DNA from: Isoetes engelmannii
Lineage: Eukaryota; Streptophyta; Lycopodiopsida; Isoetales; Isoetaceae
Assembly (NCBI GenBank): GCA_011763485.2
Contig: JAANSK020258718.1
Coordinates: 1-22,381, forward strand
Length of the DNA: 22,381 bases
Direction of reading: 5' to 3'
Shown here piece after piece: positions 1 to 8,900 of the stretch. Both the position numbers and the translations under genes were made by a program. Under the pieces are notes generated by a model. That model was not told where the DNA came from, ran no database searches, and saw only the letters and a program-made list of their open reading frames with translations. Position 1 is the stretch's first letter, and each line of letters begins with the position of its first letter.

Positions 1-123
1 TATTCCCCAAGTGATAGAACCTGGGAACCTGCAGAAAATGTGGCCAATGCCCCTGATAAAATTACTGAGTTCCATCGACGTTATCCAGCTAAGCCTAGTC
101 TCAGTACTCCGGCTCCTGTTTGA
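1..123 (+). mobile_element. Ty3/gypsy element: C-terminal end of integrase with chromodomain (fossil)
   Basis: The first 40 codons read in one frame to a natural end. They match the tail of a Ty3/gypsy polyprotein: a chromodomain core with TWEPAENV, then an alpha-helical end with [10 protein letters not shown]. In chromoviruses this domain follows integrase and targets insertion to modified histones. The FHRRYP form is, from memory, more like chromoviruses of fungi and seedless plants (Tcn1-like) than those of flowering plants; that lineage call is inference. Everything upstream lies outside the window, so whether the whole element is broken cannot be judged. Just downstream come a purine-rich tract and an LTR-like TG start, as expected at the 3' end of such an element. 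Confidence 0.75.
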
Positions 124-154
124 GCTCCTCGACGCCGTCGTAGGAGGGGGGTGG

Positions 155-216
155 TGTGACGACCATACAGATATCGTATAATACGGTCGTCACACGTATA
201 ATACGGTCGCTACACA
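155..216 (+). repeat. LTR-head palindrome plus 20-22 bp tandem duplication
   Basis: TGTGACGACC at 155-164 is perfectly complementary to GGTCGTCACA at 185-194, giving a 10-bp stem with a 20-base loop. The second arm is also the end of a tandem repeat: 175-194 and 195-216 both start CGTATAATACGGTCG and differ near their ends. The structure covers the first 60 bases of the presumed LTR. Confidence 0.8.
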
Positions 217-242
217 GACCACACGCATGGGCGACACCTGGC

Positions 243-343
243 TTCCACTGTGGATGGCTACTGCCCTGGGGATCTATGTCGTCAAAACATAGTGTGTGGC
301 CAATAGCAGTTATGAGCTACAATATTCCACCGTGGATGGCTAC
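243..343 (+). repeat. Pair of 19-bp direct repeats in the LTR-like region
   Basis: TTCCACTGTGGATGGCTAC at 243-261 recurs at 325-343 with one mismatch. The 63 bases between are unrelated to the repeat. It may be an internal LTR duplication. Confidence 0.75.
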
Positions 344-465
344 CAAACCTAGTCACATCATGTTGATGTTGATTGTTCCAGATATTTATTTTGCTTTTTA
401 CTAAATATCAAATACATTTACCACTAAACGTGTATGCATTTGTCGGCAAATATCAAGTTAAAAAT

Positions 466-1880
466 ATGGATCTTTATACGGAACCTTTGATAGAGGAATC
501 AGAACTATTATGGAAGGGGATTTGTATGTATGATATTTCAAGAGAGCCACATGATTTCACACTGCATGGTATGCTATGTTTCACCATTCATGACTATTCG
601 GGCTTTTCTATGGCATCCGGTAAGTTCCATTACAAATGGTATAGTTTAGAAATTTTTAGATTGTTCAAAAATCATAGTATACAATTTGTTATTTGTAACA
701 CAACAGGTCTACAAACAAGTGGGGCATGTGGTTGTTCTTCATGTGGAACTAGCCTAACATCGTATAGATCCAAACATCTCAAGAAGCAAATATACTTTGG
801 TCACAAAAAAATATTTGCCTGAAGAGCACCATGCACGTGGGCATGAGGTGATGCCTCCACCGAAACGATGGGCAAGTAGGGATTGGCTGGATGCTTGGAA
901 GAATGCAAACCCAAATTTGAATTACTTGGAATATGTCGAAGAAAGCAGTACAAATATCCCACCTGGAATGAAACATTCATCTATTTTTATCGATTGGAGT
1001 ACTGGGCAGACTTGGAAATCGTGCATTTCCTGGATCCTATGCATATATTCAAGAATATTGCACATTGTCTTTGGAGGCATCTAACTGGTGAATGGGAGAC
1101 ATTAGGAGCTAGAGAGGACCTTAAGAAAAGAGAATACGAAGAGAATTATGGCCAATCGAGAGGGATGGCAGAGGGGCCACATGGAAAAAGGGTCCTTGGG
1201 TGTTAGAGAAACATCAGCTTGCAATAGTGCATAAGAGAATACAAAAAAGTCGAACACCGACTGGATATGGTGCATCTCTAAGAAAAGCATTTACAAAAGA
1301 TGGAGGTCTTAGTGGGTTGAAAACACATGATTGGCAAAAATTTCTTCAGGTATTGTATTCTTCAACTATTAATGGTTCAAATTAATAGCATGTATTAAAC
1401 TATTGTTTGTTGTTGTAGCATATGCTTCCATGCATCATTAGAAACTACTTAACACCGGCGATAAGGAGTATCATATATCATTTAGGAAAATTCGTGAGAT
1501 GGGTATCCACTAAGGAAATTGATGTCTCTGAGATTCCAAAGATGAAGGAGGAAGCTATTTTATTTATTATTATGTGATATTGAAAAAGAGTTTTCTATTG
1601 GCTTCTTAGATCTACAAGTATGATATTATCCTTGCATCCAGTTTTTTCTATGGTCACGTGCATATAGTTCGCTGACTAATAAGATGAGTTAATGACATTG
1701 ATGTAGGTGCACCTATTAATACACATTCCAAATGAGATTAAACTAGCTGGACCCGCCCCTGCACGATTGATGTTCTTCCTCAAGCGTTACATGAAAGTGC
1801 TGAAAGGATTTGTATGCCAAATGGTTAAACCAGAAGGGTGTATGGCCGAAGGTCATCTCATACAAGAAACATTTTTTTCT
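466..1880 (+). pseudogene. CACTA (En/Spm-type) TNP2-like transposase, decayed
   Basis: Segments in order match the plant TNP2 transposase family: EPLIEESELLWKGICMYD near 475-530; a CxxC-type patch then YRSKHLKKQIYFGHK (760-805); LPEEHHARGHEVMPPP (816-865); YWADLEIVHFLDPMHIFKN (1000-1060); PTGYGASLRKAF then GLSGLKTHDWQKFLQ (1258-1349); CIIRNYLTPAIRSI (1431-1475); and IHIPNEIKLAGPAPARL then KPEGCMAEGHLIQE (1720-1870). Three introns with GT-AG ends are still visible: 620-706, 1350-1418 and 1618-1706. The frame changes about four times: in the A-run near 805, near 975, near 1190 and near 1560. The gene is therefore dead. In the family this protein recognises and cuts the CACTA ends. No CACTA terminal repeats were found. 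The upstream start and the true end after 1880 are not visible. Confidence 0.8.
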
Positions 1881-2960
1881 TAAATGATATGACCGTTGCA
1901 TGCAATCCTGATGGCCTTAAAATGTGGGCGGAAAAAGGGACCGATGAGAATATATCAGAAGTTTTACAAGGCAACGGTGTGGAGTCAAAATCTAACTGAT
2001 GGAATGCTTCGCACTATAAATGTCTTCATTATAAATAACACAGCAACTTTGCAACTTTGGCTTGCCCTCTACATACTGTTTCTGAAGCCTTGCAATTTCC
2101 TAGTGGCGTGCAAGGATTTGATCCCCTTTTTTGATACCCATGTAGTCAATGGCAGCATTTTGTTGATCTCGGATAATATCAAAGGCCATGGTGAAGTCTC
2201 TCATCTTTTTCCAGATCAAATCTCCCTTTTTCTCTTATTTGAAAATAAGTTTCCAGTCTCTGTATTCCTGAGTCGAAGAATCACCCGGATTTGCTATGGT
2301 TTTTCGAGTAGACGACTCCCTTTGTGCATGATAACTTTAAACCTCATTCTGAAGCAAGCAAATGTTGATTTCGGGTCCCAAACTCATATCCTGGCAAAAA
2401 TAGAACCCCAAAATTTGGCACCAGAGTCTGATAACAAAAGGTTCAGCTTCAAGAATCAACATATAGTCCAAAAATTTGTGGTTTCGCTGAACCGTCTCAA
2501 GAAATACGAAGGATTTGATGCCCCAAATCATATTTCTTTCTTCTGAGGAGAAAGAAAAAATACACAGAATGTCTCTATCACTAATAGCACAAAAACTGAA
2601 AAAACCTATGATAAGTCTATCTCTATATGCCTGGATAATCGAAATCCTGATGAGTAGCCTGGCCTGTGGCATTAATACGTCTCCAGGAATTAGATTCTAG
2701 AGAATATCAGAGGTAAGAACCTCGACCTCGTCCATCAAATCTTTCCCTATTCCCGAGGCACCAGCTCTTTTGTCAACAAGAGTGCCTAGTCATCCTCTAT
2801 TTGTTGGACCCCATTTTCATCCCCCCTCCCTTCCCTTTCAAAGATATCTTGATCTCTTTTCGTACAACTGTCATACCAAAAATATCTCATTTTGCAGGAT
2901 TGACATCAAGGAGGTAAACCCAGACCATCTCAATGATAGAGAGGATTTCTGGCCAAAGAC
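1881..2960. other. No recognised gene; decayed intergenic DNA
   Basis: A 216-codon open frame on the plus strand (1896-2546) overlaps a 111-codon frame on the minus strand (2337-2672). Neither resembles a family I know. The minus-strand reading has short stretches that feel protein-like, such as MRDFTMAFDIIRDQQNAA around 2200, but they are interrupted and in several frames. The most likely content is an old mobile element on the minus strand, perhaps the continuation of the LINE-like relic at 2966-3193. No promoter, tRNA or terminal repeat is visible. Confidence 0.4.
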
Positions 2961-2965
2961 ATCAA

Positions 2966-3193
2966 TCAAAGGGAGAAAAGGAACGTCCATAGAAGTTTGA
3001 TAAAGAAATGAAGAGGCCTATAAGGTGAATATTCAGACGAGATATATGTAGCAATAGAGTCAAACAAATTTTTAAAATAGTCTTCATTCCAATAAATAGG
3101 GTTGAGGTCGTGAAGTGTTGTTGAAGCAACACAGAGATTGTCAAGCTATATCAATATCAATTTAAAAGCCTCAAATAATAAAGGCCCATGGTT
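2966..3193 (-). pseudogene. LINE ORF1-like (DUF4283-type) relic
   Basis: Read on the minus strand, 76 codons stay in one frame with a single TAG (3146-3148). The segment NHGPLLFEAFKLIL is followed about 20 residues later by NPIYWNEDYFKNLFDSIATY and ISSEYSPY. This resembles the DUF4283 part of plant non-LTR retrotransposon ORF1 proteins and related nucleic-acid-binding proteins, whose pattern is N-x-GP-(W/L)-F, then LP-x-LPL-x-(F/Y)WN-x-(D/E)-x-(F/L)-x-x-(I/L)G-x-(S/T)-(I/L)G-x-(Y/F)-(I/L). The expected VWVRLPNLP motif is only partly kept. A charged stretch after 2966 in a neighbouring frame might be the old zinc-knuckle region. This is a distant match judged by eye; the alternative is chance similarity. 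Confidence 0.4.
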
Positions 3194-3270
3194 GAGGAAA
3201 TAAGTAACTATTTTTTCGTTCCCACACTCACTCATAATATATGGAAATTGAAGCCAATACATCGCATTAA

Positions 3271-3329
3271 TTGAATTGAATTGAATTGAATTGGAATTGG
3301 AATTGGAATTGAATTCAATTCAATTCAAT
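3271..3329. repeat. Pentanucleotide repeat with three unit types and a self-complementary end
   Basis: The tract runs through about four TTGAA units, then three TTGGAA-type units, then TTGAATTC and the opposite orientation (AATTC)n. Because it switches from TTGAA to TTCAA around GAATTC at about 3310-3315, the right half is an inverted repeat and can form a hairpin of roughly 15 base pairs. Confidence 0.85.
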
Positions 3330-5090
3330 GGGTTTTATCGTCCACGAGGACCAATCGGTCTAGGGGATCTAAAACAAGAGAATGCCTTTGTGGAGATTTA
3401 AACAGAAGGACCAAAGATTATCCAATTTGATTCCAAATTTGTTGACTTTAACTACAGTAGTTGAATCTTGAAGAGCAAAAATCTTAGCATGACCAGATGA
3501 AAGATTTAGAGAAATACCATGAAAAAACCTAAGTTATTCTGCTCCAAGAAGTGTTTCAAAAGGTCAAAGCCTAGATAGAACTTTATCCATTGAAGCATCA
3601 GAGAAGTTTTCTTACAATGGCTTGGACTCTTCATATGGCATTGGCACATTTTCTATGGGATTTACACAGGCATATTCCAACATGAAACTCTGAAAGCTCT
3701 TGGATCTATGGACGATTGTCATCTAAGGAATTTTTGAGTTTTTATGGAAGGATCTTAATTGATTAGGAAGCTTGGGACAATTTGTAGACGCTAAATCGAT
3801 GAAAGCGTGAAGAAAGGATAAAAATTTAGAGCTTGGGGCTCTTTTAGTTTCCATACCAAAATGAAGCAACAGAGGGCACGAGGAAAATGGATGACAAAGC
3901 AGGGAAGTAGATCAAAGGGCAAAAAAAGAGAGAGAAATGCATAAAGACACAACAATTGTTTAAGATTAAGAGGACTGGATTACAGACTCAAAAGCCAATC
4001 CACAATGACCCACTCCCCCATACTTTTGATTTCACAACAATATGGAGAATTACCTCCAATTTTGCCCAATTCCAGTTCTATATATACCTCAACAAAAATC
4101 TTGAAATCTGACCAGTCACAATGAATATGAAAGATACTTGAAGCTGCAATATCTCTTGTTCCGACAAACTCTTCAAGCCAAGAATCTATGATTTCTGTTT
4201 CAAATTCAACAGTGCTAGACACAAATGAGTTTTTTAGAGTAAATGGATTGTCAAGGAAGATTTGCCTTATGATCAAGCAATTCCAAAGTTCAGAAGAAGA
4301 TCCTTGAAGAAATCTGTAAGTTGTTCGTGATTTTTGCCTGAAATTGCGAAAATTTTGGTATCCTTGTGATCTCAGAAAACATGGGATTGCCTAGCCTCTA
4401 CAAGCTAGCTATCATGGGATCAAACGCCGGGAATTTTAAATTATCAGCACAAATTTGGTGAAAAAAAGAGTTCAAATGAAAAAAAGTGGGAAAAGACAAA
4501 GTTTCCAAGAAAAATGGTGCACACATTTGTTTCCAAAAGTATTTCCAGCAAAACTGCTTTTGGCATTCATGCTGGCATTTCAATTGGACCCATGAAGCTT
4601 GAATGACATCTAAGCAACTTGTTGGATCTAGTAATCAAAACGGATGTAGGTTTTATCAAAAGTTGAAGGAAATTCTACTTCTCGGTGATTGTGACCAATC
4701 AAATCACCTACTTCCGAAGTAGCATTTCTATTGTCAATCCAAGACCATTCTAAGGATTCATACTTCAAGAACTCAGGGGTATATCAGACTGTATGTATGG
4801 GTGTGGAAGGAAGTCATCAACCAATCTTGTGGATGAAATTTATGGTTTCTATGGTTGTGAATACTATCACCCCCGAGTAATTTCTCAATGATAGTGAATG
4901 GTCATCAATCCAATGGGCGACGAAGAAAATGCAAATAGAAAGCATGGTGCTTACTATCATCACAAAAATGGACATACTGTCCGAACCAACCCTCTTGATC
5001 ACACGTCATTATTGTATGGATAAGTCTTCTTGCAAAAAGACTCCTTTTGTTTGATGAATCGGGGGTAGGATTGGGGCCAGAAACTATACA
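3330..5090. other. Gene-poor decayed DNA, minus-strand coding traces
   Basis: No intact gene is seen. The minus strand has longer open stretches than the plus strand: a 98-codon frame at 3980-4276 (contains DWSDFKIFVEVYIELELGK), an open segment around 3400-3600 reading LRFFHGISLNLSSGHAKIF, and a 61-codon frame at 4398-4583. The FKIFVEVYIELELGKIGG stretch weakly recalls the ORF1 segment after the DUF4283 fold of plant LINEs, in the same orientation as the relic at 2966-3193. Taken together the block may be one or more old minus-strand retroelements, but I cannot name a family with confidence. Confidence 0.3.
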
Positions 5091-5092
5091 AA

Positions 5093-5291
5093 TTTAGAAG
5101 GGGGAAAGAGAAAAATGCAAAAAACAGAAGAGAGGGAAGGGAAAAAAGGAAAGAGGGGAAAGGAAAAAGGGGGGGGGGGAGGGGAGGGGAGGGAAAAGGA
5201 AAAGGAATAAAAGAGAAAACGAAAAAGGGAGGAAATTTTAAAAAGGAAAAAACCAAAAAGGGAGGGGAAAAAATGGAAGAAAAAAATAAAT
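5093..5291 (+). repeat. 200-bp polypurine tract with G-quadruplex-type core
   Basis: Almost every base from 5093 to 5291 is A or G on the plus strand. At 5169-5193 a run of ten or more G is followed by AGGGG, AGGGG and AGGG, i.e. at least four G3+ runs separated by single A. The long Phe/Ser/Pro open frames on the opposite strand are a by-product of this composition and not genes. Homopurine DNA of this length can adopt triplex or quadruplex structure (established for such sequences); whether it does so here is inference. Confidence 0.9.
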
Positions 5292-5299
5292 AAAACAAA

Positions 5300-5690
5300 C
5301 AAGGTGCCTAGGCATTATGGATTGCCCCAAATCCATGCATTAGTTGTTTGGCAAAGCACATGCTAATATGTTATAGCCAAACCTTGCAAAAAGAGTTAGT
5401 TAAGAACCTTTAATGATGTAACTTGCTTAAAGGCTATATGCTAGACATAATTTCATGTCGCTAATTAAACCCGTTGGCCTATGGCTTTTGTCTATATAAA
5501 TTACGAGAGTACAACGGGAGAGCAAAAGTGACATTAAAAGCCCAAAAGTTAGATGATTACAAATACAAAGGTTACTAGTTTGAAATATTACTTGACGTAT
5601 GTATGCCACTCAATCTCAGAACGCATTAGTCACTTGAGAGTGTAGGATGATAAAATCATTTTGCAAAGACATCCACTTAACATATATATA
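5300..5690. other. Intergenic DNA downstream of the RSP2-like gene, nothing recognised
   Basis: AT-rich sequence without a convincing open frame or terminal repeat. It lies downstream of the putative cleavage site of the minus-strand gene, on the far side from its coding region. Confidence 0.4.
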
Positions 5691-5691
5691 T

Positions 5692-5743
5692 ATGTACTAT
5701 CTGAAATGACGATATATTTCTTGTCATTTCGTATATAGTACAT
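5692..5743. repeat. Imperfect hairpin at the 3' end of the RSP2-like transcript
   Basis: ATGTACTATCTGAAATGAC (5692-5710) pairs with the segment 5723-5743, which reads GTCATTTC, a 4-base variation, then ATAGTACAT. The loop is 12 bases. Eight and nine base pairs flank a small internal mismatch. In gene orientation it begins about 5 bases after the putative AATAAA. Confidence 0.75.
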
Positions 5744-5747
5744 TTTT

Positions 5748-5753
5748 TTTATT
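5748..5753 (-). promoter_or_regulatory. Putative polyadenylation signal AATAAA
   Basis: TTTATT on the plus strand reads AATAAA on the minus strand, 230 bases past the stop codon of the RSP2-like gene. Position and sequence fit a plant 3' UTR. Such hexamers are common in AT-rich DNA, so this is only a candidate. Confidence 0.4.
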
Positions 5754-5982
5754 CATCCCAAGGGGATTAAATTGATCTATGGAACTCGCACACCAACCAT
5801 GTGAGGTCTTACACCAAACCTTTTACATTGTTGGTAGTTTGAACTCGCATCCGAAGGGCTCAAACTCGAAACATCACCGATGGCACAAAACATTGCTTCT
5901 TCAAATTGAAGATACTTCCACCACCATCGCTTTGACTCGATTCTATCTTTGATAACGAAGAGAGACATTCGTGTATAATTCA

Positions 5983-8900
5983 TTACTGTTCTTCTTCCTC
6001 CTCCCCATCGCCACCACCACCACTACCGACCTCTTCACTTCTTTGTTCGCTCTCTTTGGCTTCTGCTTGTTCTTTTGCAATCTTTTCTTCTTCCATTTCA
6101 GCCAGAAGTCTCTGCTCGCTATATGACATCCTTTCTTCTTCTTCTAACAAAACTTTTATTTCCAAATCTGAGACCAAAACCTGTAATTGGGCATCTGCCA
6201 ATTTCTGGGCAATTGCAAACAATATTTAGTGAAAAGAGAGAAGACATATATTATAGAAAGTAAAAGATTGGTCACCTGGGCTTCATCATCATGTATCTTA
6301 GTAAGCTTTCTATGTTTTGCACCTGCCCTCATAATTGTCTTCACAGAAAGTAACCATTCCTTTCCAAGCTGTTAGAGAGTAGGAAAGTAATTAGATAAGA
6401 ATATCGTTGTAAAAACAGAGAGGAATACTTACATACGCAACAGGAGCTTCAACTTGAAGAACCTCGTCTGTAAGCTCCTGCAATTAAATAAATACTTGGG
6501 CTATGAAAGTTCTGATGTACGGATGGCGTCAATAAATCCAAACAAGTTGTATGCAATATTATCCTCGACTATAACCAATACAGGAGGACTTATAGCATCC
6601 CCATTTTATTGAAAATTCCATTTACTATAGAAAAATTCGTATCTTAATACAGGGTTTACTTATGACATAGAGTAGAGATGGAAGATACATAGTAGAGATA
6701 CAAAATGTTATTGCCATTTAATTAATTACATCTAAACATTTGTCGGCGAATTTCCATTTTGAAAGATCAGCATCATCAAAGGCCTTATATGACTTCAATT
6801 CCTGAAACATGCAAAAGTGAACCAACACATTGTAAAAGATTCTACATTTGTAAGATAAAAGCCTATATGTTTAGGTGACATACATCATAAAATGTGCTTC
6901 CAAACACTTGGCGGGCCAAAATCCAATTGTCATATACAGTTTTTTCATGTCCAAGCATGTGCAAAACTCCCTGAAATATAGTACCCGTTGCAAAGAAATG
7001 ATTGAGAATGAGAAAAAAAGCACCATAATGACAAATCAATATTGTAGACAATTAGGCATGTCCAACTTACTTAGACAAACCTCCTACCTTATCTGCGAGG
7101 TCCAGTACCATTTAAAAATAAAAATGAGATTTTTTCTCCATCCTATAGGGATAATAAGTTTAATTTGAAAGCCATATGGCATCATCTCACTTTCAGCTTC
7201 CACTTAAGCCCATTCCAAAGATCATCAAGAACCTCGGAAGAAAATGTATGACCTATTTTTGCAATAGATCCTTTATGTGTTGCACCATTGCAGCATGGTC
7301 TTTCGTTTCTTTAATTTACGAAGTTCATACATCACAACAGAAATATGGGTGTAGACTACAACTGAACCCTATGAAACTATCACAATTGCGTAGAAACAAG
7401 AAAGGGCAACATTTACATTTACTACTTCAAGGGATGCCATCACAAAAAAAATCCATTATTAACCATATTTTTATCATCAAATCTTAAGAGTAACATAGAG
7501 TTGATGTAGAAACAAATAGGTAGAACTGTTGCTGGCGTACACTAACACCACAAACACACACTCACACCCTCATTCACATACACATTGCCCACACACTATC
7601 AAACATAGACCGGAACACTAATTCACATTTGTAGAGAAAAGTATACACTTTAACATCCTATCAAGCACGTACTAAACATCAAAGAACGGCATAAAAGAAG
7701 TAGGAAAGAAAAGTACATGTGCACCTATTTCAATGGGCTACATAAGATATCATTGATCAGAGTAGCAACTTCTGTTTTCTCTCTGTTCTATTCTTTAATC
7801 TTCAACAGTAACAATATTGAGCTTTTGCTAAGACTAGCATCCCCATCATAATGCTTTTAATATTTCAGTTGTTCAGACATACAATGGAGGAAGAGAAGAA
7901 CCTTTAATACTCTATATGTGACAGTTGGAGGAAATGGCCACCTGAGGATGCGTTGAATCTCTCTCTCCTGCAAATACAAACAACTTATAATAAAATTCCT
8001 AATTGAACTAGATTATGAACCCAACCAATATTCCCTATTAAGCTCATTTATAAAAGCATAAAATATCTATATCATCCTATAAAGATCATCAGTTAGAGAT
8101 AAATTGAGAATTCAAGTAAAGACAAGCTAGAGAATCACAATATAAAGGTGCAAGACGCAATTGGCTGGTGTTCATAGTTGCCAAGTTAGAGGGCATTCAA
8201 ACCATGTTTGCGACGCTTGCTAGGCGCATAATAATGGTTTCCAATGACACAACTTATTTGGGTCAGGTTGTTTAGGTTTGCCACATTGGTGACATCACTT
8301 TTATTGGAAATATAGCTTCTGACTAGTATAAGTTAGTCATTCTTTTATTTCATTATTCTTCATTAAACACTGGACTGCACTATGCTTTTGGATTTCTTAA
8401 CCCAATCTATGGTATTATAAGTTTTATCAATTTGCATATACTTTATACATACAAGTGATCGGGCCTTCAAAAAGCAAAAACTATCAATGTAGAGACATCA
8501 TATACATACCATTACTTTATCTAGCACAGTCATCACTGCATTGCATAAGGCCATCAAATACTTTGTATAATTCCCTAATTTGTGGATTTTCTCTTCTAGG
8601 TCTAAGACCTTTCCAGCTTGTTTCTCCATAGATGTAGTAGTCTTCTCCAATACTTGTTGTGCCTTTTCCATCTTTCTTTTCTGTTTGGCGAGATTTTTTT
8701 GGATACCCTTTAAGTTCTTCTGTTTTTCATCGGTTTCTTCTAACTCTCCTTCTCCACCTTCCTCCTCTTCCTCATCCTCTCCCTCGGGCTCCTCTTCCAC
8801 TGCTGTCTCTTCCTCCTCATTCTCCTTTTCCTCATCGAGTTCAGGGTCTTCTACCAAGGCATCCCCTAAGTCATCTGCTTCTTCCCCCTCTACGGGAGCT

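Larger units (their letters stand above)
141..345 (+). mobile_element. Polypurine tract and start of the 3' LTR of the Ty3/gypsy element
   Basis: A purine-rich run (about 142-154, with six consecutive G) lies 20 bases after the chromodomain frame and is followed at 155 by TGTGACGACC. This is the normal order polypurine tract, then 3' LTR starting with TG. The right end of the LTR is not clear: I find no obvious CA end plus target duplication before CACTA-derived sequence begins near 466, so the boundary at about 345 is only where the internal repeats stop. Family Ty3/gypsy, age unknown because the other LTR is not in the window. Confidence 0.5.

Noticed and set aside
1896-2546. 216-codon plus-strand frame as a gene
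   Set aside because: No recognisable motif, overlapped by a minus-strand frame, and placed in decayed transposon DNA.
3271-3360. Pentanucleotide array as the 3' tail of a minus-strand LINE
   Set aside because: LINE-like coding traces lie on both sides of it in the same orientation, so it is not clearly at an element end.
4999-5302. Two minus-strand open frames rich in Phe, Ser and Pro
   Set aside because: They are translations of the homopurine tract and have no protein character beyond its composition.
5760-5880. Tri-part repeat-like text near the 3' UTR as a SINE (weak B-box-like GAGTTCAAACTACC on the minus strand)
   Set aside because: B box imperfect, no A box and no terminal duplication; better explained as 3' UTR of the RSP2-like gene.
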